NCBI GenBank assembly: GCA_964034945.1
Contig: OZ035962.1
Location: forward strand, 48,663,931-48,727,930
Reading direction: 5' to 3'
From: Chrysopilus asiliformis
Taxonomy: Eukaryota > Arthropoda > Insecta > Diptera > Rhagionidae
Length of the DNA: 64,000 nt
Shown here: in pieces, positions 41,259 to 52,802 of the stretch
How the letters are laid out: every line of letters starts with the position of its first letter
Numbering within the stretch: position 1 is the stretch's first letter
The notes under the pieces: generated by a model
What the model saw: the letters and a program-made list of their open reading frames with translations, nothing else
What the model was told of the DNA's origin: nothing
Database searches by the model: none
Position numbers and translations under genes: made by a program

Positions 41259-41747
41259 GGTCTCAGCGAAGCTTTTTATACCCGTATGGTGAAACCAAAG
41301 GGTATATTAACCAGTGTTGGGCAAAATTCAATCTGATTAATGATTGAAAACTAATGATTGAAAAAATCAATCATATCTTTTTATACCCGTATGGTGAAAC
41401 CAAAGGGTATATTAGATTTGCCTTACCGTTTGTAACGCCAAGATCCCGTCATCACACAAAAAAATGAATTACGAACGAAACCCCCCATACGAACGAAAAC
41501 GTTTTTTGCGAATATCTCAAAAACGGTGCATCTTATCAAAAAAGTCCAAGAACAAAAGTTATTTAGGATATGATTCTACATAAAACTCCCATACATCAAA
41601 ATCCGATTGGAATAAATTTAAAAAAATCTTATTGGAAAGTTTGACTTCAAAGTGGAATTTTTATACAACTGTTCGCCGTTCACTTAAATCACCATACGGG
41701 TTTTCAATAATTGCCAGATTGGCAATTATAGCTTTTGTTATGTTTTG
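41259..41747 (+). mobile_element. DINE-1/Helentron-like non-autonomous element (composite 5' end)
   Basis: It has the same composite 5' part as 40041-40279, then the family body (GCGAATATCTCAAAAACGGTGCATC..., AAAATCCGATTGGAATAAA), and the 3' hairpin ATTGCC-AGATT-GGCAAT followed by TATAGCTTTTGTTATGTTTT. The central microsatellite block is deleted in this copy. Confidence 0.7.
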
Positions 41748-41870
41748 TACATAATTTGTATCTATAAAAACATGGTATGAGAATTCTTACTCTATGTTGT
41801 CATCGTCAGTATGTATTAACATGTGTTAATTCTTGCCCCATGGGTTTGTTTATTTTAGCCCCGACACTAC

Positions 41871-42464
41871 TTTTTTATACTCGTATGGTGAAACCAAAGG
41901 GTATACTAACTTTGCCTTACCGTTTGTAACGCCAAGATCCCGTCATCACACACAAAAATGAATTACACCAGTGTGTTTAGAATGATAAAAAAAAAATGAA
42001 TTTAGCATGTCCGTCCGTCTGTCTGTCTGTCCGTCTGTCCGTCTGTCCGTCTGTCCGTTTGTCCGTCTGTCCGTCCGTCGATCTGTGGCGCGGATTGCGG
42101 GCGCACGGATTGAGCTAGATTCTTGAAATTTTGCGTGGATCCGATTTTCGTAAAATGCGAGGCTAAGTTCGTTAATGGGCAAAAATAGACCATTAGGGGG
42201 GTACCCCCCATACGAACGAAAACGTTTTTTGCGAATACCTCAAAAACGGTGCATCTTATCAAAAAAGTGCGAGAACAAAATTTATTTAGGACATGATTCT
42301 ACATAAAACTCCCATACATCAAAATCCGATTGGAAATTTTTTTTTAAAATCTTATTGAAAAGTTTGACTTCAAAGTGGAAAGTGGAATTTTGGTACAACT
42401 GCTCGAATTATGATACGAAAATCACCATACGGGTCTCCAATGATTATAGCTTTTGTTATGTTTT
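41871..42464 (+). mobile_element. DINE-1/Helentron-like element with central microsatellite
   Basis: 5' stem TATACTC...GGGTATA around TGGTGAAACCA, an invariant body (ACTTTGCCTTACCGTTTGTA), a CCGT/CTGT microsatellite (42009-42086), GGCGCGGATTGCGGGCGCAC, a subterminal TCACCATACGGGT that is complementary to the 5' ACCCGTATGGTGA, and the 3' end TATAGCTTTTGTTATGTTTT. The 3' hairpin is lost in this copy. Inverted subterminal repeats, a mid-element microsatellite and a 3' hairpin form the described DINE-1/Helentron plan. Confidence 0.78.
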
Positions 42465-43446
42465 GAATTATTAACCACACCCAAAAATATAGTTAAGGAT
42501 TGTAATAAAACCAAAGGATATTATTAATTATAGCTTCATTAACTTACATTATCGGCAAAGTTATATTCAATAATATAAAAAACTAAGACAGAAATCAAAA
42601 TATTCCAAACCATAAAAAGTTCGTTTACCAGCTAAATTTCGGTCTTTGTGCTAAACATTCACTGGCAATTAACTGTTTATGACTGATGAGTCACGATATG
42701 ATTGACCTTATCGAATGATGGACAAAAACCAAATTTCGAGATTCTGGCTCGTATATTTCGGCGGGAATAGGCTTGTTAATACCAGAGAAAAAAGAATCTA
42801 GAGAATAAACTCTTAGAACAAATTTTTAGAGAAAATTTTTCCACCGTGAGAGGAAGCAAGAGGATCCGATGTAACACGCAAAAAAATTATCCATTCGATT
42901 CCTCCATCTCATTGAATAGATACGACGAAAATGATTCTCTCTGCTTCGTGCTCCCTAGTCTAAAAGTATTTAACTTTTAGGCCGGAGCTAGTAAATGATA
43001 GGGACCTTTTCCCCCCCTTCGACGGGGAAATTTGTCGAAAATTTGTTCGGCAGAGTTTTTTCTATGCTTCCTTATTCTATGTTAATACTTACCCCTGTTA
43101 ATTCTAGCCCCGGGTTCCCCTATTTATGGTTCATAGAAAATCAATGTCATCATCGACACATTTCTGTCTCTGTTTTTCTAAGTCTGTTTCTCTGTTTATC
43201 ATCATTGACAAACTGTCTCTGTTTATTTTTGTCTCTAAAAATATGACGTTCCATTTCATTTCTCTTCCACATCTAATTTCACAAGGCTGAGGAGCAACGA
43301 AAGAAATGATTTTCAATGATATTTTAGACCAAAAACTCAAAATGAATGAAATCGCTCAGTAGAAGCGTCTGTGTTGCACCGAAAAAATAGTTCTCCTCAT
43401 CTATATTTTGCAAAAAAAAAAAATTAAAATTTTATTTATTAATACA
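42465..43446. other. Unassigned intergenic sequence
   Basis: No gene recognised. A C-rich stretch (43005-43020) and short T-rich tracts are the only visible structure. Confidence 0.5.
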
Positions 43447-43826
43447 TCGCTACTTTGGAGGAAGACTGTCACAACTAAAAAATTGTAAATTTTGGGAAAT
43501 GACGTTTTAAAGTTATTCTGATATTTTGTATTAGTATTTTTGATATTTAGAAAATATCTACAGTAACAAGCTTTTGCTTTTGCAGACTGACAGAATTTTA
43601 AATGGGACAGTTTTACCAAAAAAGCAGCATGCTTTCACCTCAAATAACGATTCACAACTAAACATGTGACACCGACACATCACATCTGCTCTCTGGTGGC
43701 CAGCATTATAAGTTACAATTGTGACACTCTTCTACAACAAAGTATACCATAATTACCACTCTTCCGCACCTTTAGTACAAATTCGACATTTTTTGAGTTG
43801 TGACAGTCTTCCTCCGAAGTAGCGAC
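43447..43826. mobile_element. Candidate foldback MITE, ~29-bp inverted ends
   Basis: TCGCTACTTTGGAGGAAGAC...CTGTCACAAC at 43447 is mirrored by GTTGTGACAG...CTTCCTCCGAAGTAGCGA ending at 43826, with one mismatch. The inside is AT-rich and non-coding. I could not define a target duplication. Confidence 0.6.
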
Positions 43827-45470
43827 ATGTTTACAGTATTTATGAACAGTTTCATAGAATACCGAATCGGTTTATGAAACCGGTCACGGTATTAATGAAA
43901 TTATTCATAAATACTATGAATTCATTTCTATGAACGCCGTTGTTGATTTTTATGAGCAAAATTTCGTTCAGTGTACATTTTCAAAGTTTAATAACCAGTA
44001 TTTTCGATTCTCTTAAATGAAAAGAAAACACAATTTATCAATAACTTAACCAAATAAAATTGCCGGATTTCCCGGATTTTATGTTATCATGGGGAACCAC
44101 AATTTTTTTTTTGATTTCTCAAAAAAACTTCTTGCATTTCAAACTAAAAGTAAAATTTACGATAAGCCCTTCTGTGCTACAAATTTTTCAAAGAAATTGG
44201 CTTTAAGCAATTAAAAATATTTTTGCAATTTTCTCAGGAAAATCTCGAACTAGATTTTTTTTGTGCCGGGATAATTACAAACTCTATTTGTATTAATTCC
44301 ATGCATTCCCTAAACCTGCATATTTTACTGGGGAAAAATTTGTTTGAGGCAAGACTTATAGAATACCGAAACCCCGGTGAAGATCCCCTTAGTAGTAGTT
44401 CCGGAAATGACAAGAGAGCGGGTAATAGGGGAGCAGATGTTTTAACATATATAGATAGTTTTTATTATAGTTAACGCTAACAAGTGTTATGGAAACGTGG
44501 ACGATATAAAAGTACATAAACAAGTATCGACTAAAAAATGGCAAAATTGAAAATAATAAAGTTTACTAAATTTGGAAAAATCTACCTATCTCCCGAAATT
44601 GGACAGAATTGGATGAAACTTGTTGGCCTGTAATAGAGAAAGAGTTCGTGTATAATGTCTAACTCAGATTTTTTAAATACATTTATTATTTTTTGTAGCT
44701 CTACATTAATTTCCAATTTAGTCAAAAACTTGCTTCTTCCTAAAAGGTTTATTTCTCCAAAACTTGAATAGCTAAAATATTATATGGGGTGCAACTTTTA
44801 AAGCTTATGACCATATCTACAATATTGTATAATTATTGAAAGTGACTAGATTTTTATAGAAATTATATAAAACTTCTAAAAAAATCACAAAAATTTTTTT
44901 TTCTTTTGTAGAGAAAAATCTTTAACTTAACACCCTGTGGAACTCACAAAAAAATGATAAAAATAAAATTAAAGCAGTTTTAAACGGGGCAACTATTTCT
45001 TAATAAAATACAATTATTGAAATATTAAAATCCCACAGTTGATTTTTTGGCGAATGTCACAAAATTTGTTCTACTCGAAACACTGGTTAAATAACTGTTT
45101 TCCATATTTCCATTGACTGAATAAGGATCGGGATTTCACATTTTTCATTGAAAAACTTTTTTTTGTCGGTTTTCATAGATCGCGAATCGACCTCCAGTTG
45201 ACGAAAGAAATCGACCTCCAGCTGACGAATGAAAAAAAAATACAAAACAATAATGAAATATATGAAAAAATACATCTGGTGCATATTATTGTAGGATAGA
45301 TAAGGAACTTGTAAATATTCCTAATTGCTAACTAATGCATTTCGTGACTCAAAAGGATATTATAACAAAATAACAAAACCCCCTTCAATATATTTTTGTT
45401 TAATCTTTTAATGGATTGTAATAGACACAGAAATATCTAAATTGAGTTTCGACATTGAGTTGACCTTTTG
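43827..45470. other. Unassigned AT-rich upstream region of the channel gene
   Basis: No gene or classified repeat seen. An 83-codon open frame at 44223 has no recognisable features. This is the upstream flank of the pickpocket-type gene. Confidence 0.5.
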
Positions 45471-45479
45471 TGTCAAGGC

Positions 45480-45520
45480 TATAAAAATGCACACGCCCGA
45501 TTTTATCCTGTAGTGTGTCA
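45480..45520 (+). promoter_or_regulatory. Putative TATA core promoter of the pickpocket gene
   Basis: TATAAAA at 45480-45486 lies 75 bp before the start codon, with an initiator-like TCAATC at 45518. The spacing is slightly longer than the usual 30 bp, so this is tentative. Confidence 0.4.
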
Positions 45521-45554
45521 ATCGTTGTTGACAAATTTACATATATTAACCAAA

Positions 45555-46436
45555 ATGAAAGTCAAATGTGTAACATTTTGGAAACGCATTTTTATACAAA
45601 TCGGAAAATTTTTAAAGGATTTAATGGATGACAGTCCCATTCATGGATTAAGACACGTTTCAAACTCGGAAATCCACGTTATTGAACGGTACCTGAATAT
45701 ATCTACAAAAATGTTTAAAGATATATGGCAATTTTTTTTATAGCTTAGCGTGGTTTGTTGCAATCATTTTTGCTATTGGAGGGACAATATACACAAGCTT
45801 AATTCAGTATAGAAGATACCAGGCTAGCCCAACTGTTGTGTCCTTGGAAAGAGACTACCGGGCTTGGAATGGTACTTTGCCAGCAGCAACGCTTTGTTAT
45901 CATGACCATATGGATTCATATAAAGCTGACCAATATATACAAGAGTATTTTAAATTAATTTCTTAACAAATTTTTGTTAAATAATTAATATTTTGATTTA
46001 GAAAATGGAATATAGGCATAATCGATGATGAGTATTTTTACTTCTTAGAATTTCTTTATTCGGTAATAAATTCAACTGCCAATAACTATGCAGATTTGGT
46101 TCGATTTGCACAAGATGATCGTTTCGCCGACATCGATTTATTTGAGGTGGCAAAAAGCATCGATAGATCTTTCGAGCAAACCATTGCTTCTTTCAATCCA
46201 AATGTTCATGTTGATGTCCAATCCGTCATGACAGAAAGAGGAATGTGTTATGCTTTCAACTCTCCAATGTCCGAAATTCTAAAAGACAGGTCTATAAAAT
46301 TTTCCAAGTTTTTGCTTTACTAACAATGTTATTTGATAGGAAAGTCAAGGTCAATCATTTTAAACGACCTTTGTCTTGTCAATATGAAAAGCAACAGTGT
46401 TTTTTGAAATTAGACATATATGAAAGCACGGGTACG
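45555..46436 (+). CDS. Pickpocket-like DEG/ENaC sodium channel, exons 1-4
   Basis: The start ATG sits in the fly-type context CAAAATG. Proposed exons: 45555-45688, 45744-45944, 46002-46289 and 46340-46436, with GT-AG introns of 55, 57 and 50 bp; together they give 240 codons ending in phase 0. The cytoplasmic N-terminus (FLKDLMDDSPIHGLRHV) carries the DEG/ENaC HG gating motif. TM1 follows (LAWFVAIIFAIGGTIY), then the extracellular start (SPTVVSLERDYRAWNGTLPAATLCY) and a conserved RGMCYAFNSPM segment. Family role: trimeric amiloride-sensitive cation channels in sensory neurons and epithelia. The gene continues, most likely at 53315; the exons for the rest of the cysteine-rich domain and TM2 were not found. 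The exact paralogue is not assigned. Confidence 0.88.
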
Positions 46437-46860
46437 GTATGTATAAATAAAATATAAATCAATATTTAATATGTTGAAGAAAAAAATTACATTGTGCGAC
46501 AAATTTATATTTTTTAAGAGTGGATATTTTTATTTTTTAAGAGTGGCGACAAATTTATATTTTTAAGAGTGGTTTGATGCTTTCTCCCTGACCCCAATCA
46601 AAAAACCTCATCTTCAAACTAGGATCAAAATTTTCATCGCTGCTGCACAAAGAACGATGATTAGGTGGTGACAAAAATTATGCGTCCCACAAATTAGCGG
46701 TGCACAAATTTTTTTTTTTGGTAAACTAAGAAATATGATGCCCGTAGATTTGTTTCCTTGGATGCAGATTAATAGATTTCTCTTTTCTAAGGCAACGATC
46801 ATCATGCAGGAGGGAGTGGTTTAAGTTGGCGAAAGTTTTTCTTAACAGTCTACCTGTCCA

Positions 46861-48875
46861 AGGGTACGTCAATAGTGGTCATAAAACCAGCTTCTCGCTT
46901 TCCAGCCGCCCCGGTTTATGCTGGATAAAAATTAACCCGAGTACGAATTGCCGCGCCCATAGTGAACCGGCTTGTTGACGTGAAAGTGTCATCGTATCTG
47001 TAGTACAGGCGCGAGATTCACTATGACCATCACTTGCTAGAATCACGCTGGTTCTAAGTACCGGCGCACTATGGGGTCAAAGTGCCTTTCGGCGGCCAAA
47101 AATCCATAACTTTTGAACGGATCAATATTTTTGAATGGGGTTTTTTTTGTTGGCTAGATAAAGATCCAAGCTTTATTTCCTCACAATTTGATCACCCCCA
47201 CCTCTCCCCCTCCCCACCCCTCTGCATTTTAAATCAAAAATTACCAAAATCTCGAGAACGGTTGGTCGTACAGAAAAAATCATTAATGCCGAAAATATTT
47301 AGAATGCCGTTTTACATATATCGTCAGTACATGAAAATCGAATAGGAGTAACTTTAATACCCTATATGATGAAACCAAAACTGTAATATTTGTTGTTGTA
47401 ATATTTTTTTGGTTTTGTTTTAAAGTTGTTTTTTAAATGTTATAAAAAAATATGGCATTTTTAAAGACAACTTTGTTTTAATACAATTCTTTTAATACAA
47501 TTTGATACAAATATACATGGCTGAAATTACATTAAGTTGAGGAAAAATTACATTCTAATAATGTCTTCATCTACGTCGAATTTTAACAGTTGTAGGATTT
47601 CTTAATCTTCCTCGTCATCCAATTCATCTTTTGCATTTGTCCATTTACAACGCAGAGAAGCCAAAAATGGATCTGATGATAGAAGTAATATATTCATCAA
47701 ATCTTCATTTTGGTTGATTCTATCGTTTTTTCTAGTGTTGGTTAGTCTAAAATGTCTGTAGTCTTTATTTTTCGATTCCTGAGCTTCTTCTGAAAGCTCC
47801 CCAAGTGGTAAAATGGTTTTTTCAATTATCAGCTTGCCATGGAAAAGCACTTTATGCATTGTTGCAGGCATATTTCTCCAATTGTAATGTCTATTATACA
47901 AATCAGCTGCGGACTTGGCATATGATTCGAATTTATCTGGATTTATTGCCTGCTTGCTTGAAAGCACCGATAATATAACTTTCAATCGTCGAATTAATGT
48001 GAATTTCTTAATATTCTGTTGTAACATATATACATATGTATATCTAAGAAATTGATTTTTACTGCCCTAATTGTTCATATAAGATTATCAGTTTTAAACG
48101 GTTTTACTGTCAAGAAGGGTGACATTTAATGGTTTCACTGTATGCTGGTATGGAAAATACCCCGCTTTTATGTATACTAAAAGTAATTAAAACAATTTCC
48201 TAGCGTATTAGACGAAATATCTTTGTCCATGGTTGTGACGAAGTAAGACATTTTTTAAAAAATAATATGTAAAAAATCAGACTTTTGTTTACGGTGACCA
48301 GAGTTGCAGGTAGTAACAGATGAAATATGAATATTTTGAAAGGTATTGACCTTGGCTATCATTTCCAACTTACACCTGACCGGATCAAGCCGGATCAGAT
48401 TTTGTAGAGCCATATATATACAAAATTTCGCGAAAAAATAGTATTTTTAGAATGCCCAGAATTCCGGGATAACAATTTTAAGAAAAAAAATGTAGTACTA
48501 CAAATTTTTAATTTTTATTATAATTGGCTAAATATGTCCTCAGGTTGATGATAAAATCGATTTTCTGTACTAAGTGACTTAATAAAGTTCAAAAAATTTG
48601 TTGAAAATTCGAAAATTGAAAAACCCAGAAATTTTACCAACTTTGACCCCATGGCGTTCGGGAATTACTTGTGCCAGGAGAGTGTCCTTTTGGATTTCTA
48701 GGTTCCTAAGAATTCTCAACGCAATGACATAACCGAAATCCTTCAAAGGCAGAACTCAAAATTTGTATTTTTGCCGCCAAATGGCACTTTGACCCCACAG
48801 GGCGGCGCGGCGTAAAACTCGCCGGAAAGCTGGTGCCCGACAAAGCGAGAAGCTGGTTCACTATGGACGTACCCT
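46861..48875. mobile_element. 2-kb DNA transposon with long imperfect TIRs
   Basis: The ends AGGGTACGTCAATAGTG (46861) and CACTATGGACGTACCCT (to 48875) are inverted. Similarity runs a few hundred bp inward, including CCAGCTTCTCGCTTT and GGGGTCAAAGTGCC, with indels. It encloses a minus-strand ORF (47602-48027). No target duplication is evident, and I do not recognise the superfamily. Confidence 0.7.
47602..48027 (-). pseudogene. Conserved C-terminal domain of an unidentified transposon protein
   Basis: A 141-codon frame inside the TIR element. The segment NMPATMHKVLFHGKLII, then PLGELSEEAQESKNKDYRHFR and NEDLMNILLLSSDPFLASLR, resembles the C-terminal end of a protein family I remember as common in insect repeats, but I cannot name its superfamily. 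It ends in an acidic tail (DELDDEED). No DDE triad is visible, and the N-terminal part is absent, so it is a deleted copy. A cellular origin is unlikely given the enclosing inverted repeats. Confidence 0.55.
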
Positions 48876-49102
48876 AACACTGACAACCGTATTCAAATAG
48901 CTTCAGCGGTTCAGAAGGCAGCCGGCAAGGGGTAAGAGGGGAACCGTATTTTTACATACAGATAGTTTATGTTATTTTTATGTAAATCGACCGTATTTTA
49001 TGTATTTATGGTGTGTTCGACGGGCTAATCGGTCCAAATTTAGCTTTACAAGGTGTTAAATAAAAGCAATCAATTTTTTCCTTCTTTTGTTGTTTTAATT
49101 TC

Positions 49103-49150
49103 GACAATGCTCAACGTTTCGGTCACGATGGTGACCATCTTCAGGAACCT
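49103..49150 (-). ncRNA. Hammerhead-like ribozyme motif, left Penelope repeat
   Basis: The same motif on the minus strand in the inverted left arm. The base before CTGAAGA differs (GGTTC instead of GGCTC), giving one more stem I pair with GAAAT. This arm has the strand sense of the Penelope ORF, so it corresponds to the native 3' terminal repeat. Confidence 0.5.
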
Positions 49151-49440
49151 TATATCTAAATACAATAAAAATCATCCAAAAGTGAAAAATATAATGTCTG
49201 CTGTTACTTTAAACTAATGGTACTTACAAATTATTTATTGGAAAAGTTGCATGTCGTGTTTATGCTATTGTCAGTGTAAAAAGATTTGAACGCTTATGTT
49301 CGTAGATCAGCAAAAATAAAAATAAAAACATTAAGCACGTTGTAAACTTAAAACAAAAATAAATCCAAGATAATGAAAATAAATAAACAATTATAATAAA
49401 TTAAACACGACGTCACAATATGGCTAATTGAACTAGAAAA

Positions 49441-49471
<31 letters not shown>

Positions 49472-49847
49472 GAAAAACAGCTGATTGCTTAAATAGCAGT
49501 GAGCACAATAACAGTTTTTCTTTCTTAGTAGTGTTCACTCAGTCTCAGTATCGTATTCGTTTGTTGTCATCGTTGTGTTCGTCATCGTCAGAGAGAATTC
49601 TTTTCCTTTTGTTTTTATTTTCTATTTTGTCGTTTAAGAGAGCGCAATATACAGCAGAGATGTGATCTGTGTCTCGTTTCATATTATAAGTGTCTTCACT
49701 ATATATGTGTAGGGCTTCGACGGTGAGTCTTTTGCTGTAGTTACTCTGTGTCGCTAAAATTTCTGTCTTTTCAAAATCTGGTTCATGTCCATGTGTTTTG
49801 TAATGTTCAACTAAGGCTGTGTGTGGTATGTCATCGGGTATTGTCTT

Positions 49848-50360
49848 TTATCTTGTTCTCTTTAAATCGTTTATGTGGTTACCAATTCTTTTTTCCAAAT
49901 GTTCTTTGGTTTGTCCAACATAGTTTAGGTTGCACTTTATGTTATTTTCTCTGTTTCCTTTGCATGGAATTTTATAAATTACATTTGTTTGTTTTAATTT
50001 AGGTATATGGTCTTTTAATTTACTATATATATCGCGTAATGTTGTTTTGTTTCTGTATGCTAACATTGTATTTTCTGTGTGTTCTTTTAATGTTTTAGTT
50101 ATTCTTTCTGTAACACCTTTGACATAAGTTATGCTCCTATAGATATAGGTGTCATTACTTCTATCAATTGGTGGAAGTGGGGTTTTATCGTTGTTGCTTC
50201 TAGTTCTTTGCAATTTGGTAATTAGTTTTTCCGGGTAATTATTTTCAAGTAGTATATTTTTAAGTATTTTTTTGTTTTTAAGGTGGAATTTGGGTGAGCT
50301 GAGTGTAAGGACTGTTTTTATGAATTGTTTTGCTGTGTTTATTTTTTGTGATTCAGGGTA
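49848..50360 (-). pseudogene. Penelope RT thumb and GIY-YIG endonuclease fragment
   Basis: The minus-strand frame is open from about 50360, just inside the terminal repeat, to 49848. The first part (LENNYPEKLITKLQRTR) matches the region after the RT core; ITYVKGVTERITKTLK is the typical Penelope linker. VIYKIPCKG then leads to NYVGQTKEHLEKRIGNHI, a GIY-YIG nuclease core with the conserved YVGQT. Catalytic downstream residues are beyond the stop, so the domain is truncated. The RT palm is missing (5' truncation). The product of an intact element performs target-primed reverse transcription; this copy cannot. Confidence 0.82.
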
Positions 50361-50476
50361 AACACGACATGCAACTTTTCCAATAAATAATTTGTAAGTA
50401 CCATTAGTTTAAAGTAACAGCAGACATTATATTTTTCACTTTTGGATGATTTTTATTGTATTTAGATATAAGGCTC

Positions 50477-50518
50477 CTGAAGATGGTCACCATCGTGACC
50501 GAAACGTTGAGCATTGTC
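50477..50518 (+). ncRNA. Hammerhead-like ribozyme motif, right Penelope repeat
   Basis: CTGAAGA (50477-50483), then stem II GGTCAC/GTGACC with loop CATC (50485-50500), then GAAA (50501-50504) and GTC (50516-50518) as possible cleavage site. This follows the CUGANGA-stem II-GAAA-GUC order of hammerheads, which are documented in Penelope terminal repeats. One extra T between the core and stem II, a short stem III and a weak stem I suggest it is degenerate. Confidence 0.5.
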
Positions 50519-50613
50519 GAAATTAAAACAACAAAAGAAGGAAAAAATTGATTGCTTTTATTTAACACCTTGTAAAGCTAAATTTGGACCGATTAGCCCG
50601 TCGAACACACCAT

Positions 50614-51163
50614 AAATAGTTTATGTTGTGACTTAGCATGTCAAGCATTACCGTATTAATTTTCAGCCATATCGGGCCGGCCGTTTAGCCGTCAAGTGTT
50701 CCAAAACGGGAAGAAGTGTATATTAAAAGGCGTGAGGTGTGTGAAACCTCAAATATCATATTACCTTTCCATTTAGCAAAAAACTAGGTCAAAATGGTTG
50801 AGTGGTAATATTGCTTCCTGGGGTCGCAATGGTATCATATTTTCAAACAAAATTTTTATACAAAGGTAAATTTTAGCTTAAAGCAGAAATCTCTTTAGCG
50901 AAACAAATTGAGATTGGAAAATTCAAATTCCAATTTTGTATGGACATATCGCTTACACTTAAAAAGAAAAAGATCAGCTGGCGGTAACATCATGGAACTT
51001 TACAGGGATGGTTTTGAGATATGAAAGTTTATTTTAGATTTTTTACAAAAAAAAGTTGAATATTTTTCAAATATTCAAGGTCAAACGTTATTGTTTACGA
51101 AACATATTTCTATAATACTGCATACTATGCCTAGCTTCTGATTTGCTGCCTTATCCAACTCAC
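50614..51163. other. Unassigned intron sequence
   Basis: No ORF, TIR or structured repeat recognised in this stretch between the Penelope fragment and the LINE relic. Confidence 0.5.
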
Positions 51164-51480
51164 TTATGTGTTTGTCATATTTACCGTTGCTGGTGAAGGT
51201 AAAACCCAAGTATTTAAATTCTCGGACCTCTTCAGCTGCTTTCCATTCCAATTCCAGGTCTCCTTGCTGCGCCTTCTTCCTCTGCCGAAAACCATTACTT
51301 TTGTCTTTTCCACGTTCAATAACATCTCTCTTTCCTTCAAATATCTATCAAAAGTCTTCATCATGCCTTTGAGTTCTCGTGGACAACAAACTTAAGTGGT
51401 CGGCATACGCGAGAGAGAAGATTTTTATTTTGCCGATCACAACTCCTCCATCCTGACCTCTTTTCATTATCTCTTCAATG

Positions 51481-52019
51481 CAGTGTTGCCATTTTCAGCG
51501 ACTTGTCTCATTTCTAGCGACTTTCATGCCTTAAAAAGCACGTGTTGAGATTTTAGTGATTTTTGGGGACTTTTCGGAGATTTTCAGCAATTTTCAAAAG
51601 TTTCTTAAGAAAAAAACTTTGTTCAAAATTTTACTAATAAATATCATACTTTTCACAATTTTTCACATTTATGCTTATTGGGTCAACAACCTATCAAATG
51701 TATATAAATAAGTACCACAGAATCCCCCTATAAGAAAATACATGAATCACTTAACTTAAGTAAACGTCAAATTTTTTAAAATTTTGTTTGCTTTCCTGCA
51801 GGTGCAGTGTGTTTTTTAAGAAGACAAAGTTGTTTTTTTATTATTATATTTTATTATTGTTAAAAACAAAGAATAAAAGCGATTTGAAAACAAGATATAT
51901 GTTTAAATATGCATTAAAAAAAATCTCAAAACTAACGATTTTGTCTATAGTTTCGGAGACTTTTGAGATTTTTTTTCCTCATTTCAGCGATTTTGGGCTT
52001 GAGGTCTCCGGCAACACTG
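51481..52019. mobile_element. hAT-type MITE with 8-bp target duplication
   Basis: 539 bp, with 10-bp perfect ends CAGTGTTGCC/GGCAACACTG and flanking CTTCAATG on both sides (51473-51480, 52020-52027). CAGTGTTGCC ends and an 8-bp duplication are standard for hAT elements. The interior is AT-rich and non-coding with recurrent AGCGACTT motifs. Confidence 0.9.
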
Positions 52020-52038
52020 CTTCAATGCCACAAATGTA

Positions 52039-52121
52039 GCGCAGAAATTTGTAGATATTTTCTTTTATGTTTATTAAAAGCGCAGAAATTTGTAGATATT
52101 TTCTTTTATGTTTATTAAACC
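52039..52121. repeat. Tandem duplication of ~41 bp in the LINE relic
   Basis: AGCGCAGAAATTTGTAGATA and the bases following it up to TTTATTAA occur twice in direct succession. Confidence 0.8.
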
Positions 52122-52146
52122 CTTGCTTATTCCCACCTTCCTCATT

Positions 52147-52802
52147 GGGTGCATTCAGCGACCCGAGCCGTTCTGGAGCGGCTCAGTATGTGTCAAAAAA
52201 CCGCTCAGCTGAGCCGCTTGATGTTTATTGAATGCACCGCTACTGAGCCGCGCACATACAACTGTCAAAATATTCGGGGTTATAGTGGAAGATGGACCGA
52301 GATATAAATATTTCCACAATATTCGGTATTTGCGCGTCAGATATGTTGAATTTCGAGCCGATCGCTATGTTGGTTGACGAATGTAATACTCATTTTAAAG
52401 TAAACTCAATTCGAAGTTCGAAGCCTAAAAGAAACCGGGATTATTTTGAGGTGACTATACCGAAGTACACTCCTGAACTCTTTCGCCAACATTTTCCGCA
52501 ACGCCGACTATTTCCAGTCCCGTTTGCTCAGCAAGAACTTACATGAGCCTTCCGTATTATAAATAACATAAATAACTATAAATATTATAAATAAAACCAT
52601 TTATTTTCGTCGTCATTTTTACACATGAATTGAGGTTATGTAATTCTTCATTTGACATTTGCTCAGCTACTGAGCGGAGTTCTTTTACGCTCAGAATAAC
52701 TGAGCTGCTCAGTTGAGCCGCTCTGTAGCGATTGCGTTCAGTAACTGAACACCTTTTTCGCTCTAGAGCGATGCTGAGCGGCTCAGGTCGCTGAATGCAC
52801 CC
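52147..52802. mobile_element. Harbinger-like MITE with 3-bp target duplication
   Basis: 656 bp with inverted ends GGGTGCATTCAGCGACC...GGTCGCTGAATGCACCC and ATT on both sides (52144-52146, 52803-52805). Ignoring it and one ATT puts the LINE frame together exactly (KLWEKM followed by RKVGISKG). GGGT ends with a 3-bp duplication suggest PIF/Harbinger. It contains an 84-codon frame (52292-52546) whose IPKYTPELFRQHF resembles the N-terminus of Harbinger transposases, so it may be a deletion derivative of an autonomous element. Confidence 0.8.

Larger units (their letters stand above)
49011..50613 (-). mobile_element. Penelope-like element fragment with inverted terminal repeats
   Basis: Arms of about 255 bp (49011-49264 and 50356-50613) are near-perfect inverted copies starting GGTGTGTTCGACGGGCTAAT. 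Between them is the minus-strand 3' part of a Penelope ORF. Penelope elements are known to carry terminal repeats in direct or inverted orientation, often after 5' truncation. Both arms contain a hammerhead-like motif. Confidence 0.85.

Noticed and set aside
42002..42262. Asp/Arg/Thr-rich minus-strand ORFs in the DINE-like elements
   Set aside because: They arise from translation of the CCGT/CTGT microsatellite and are not conserved between copies.
44223..44474. 83-codon ORF upstream of the channel gene as a gene
   Set aside because: No domain, no codon bias visible by eye and no clear promoter or splice context.
49440..49475. TATATA tract as a promoter
   Set aside because: A simple (TA)n/T-rich run inside the Penelope element with no gene start following it.
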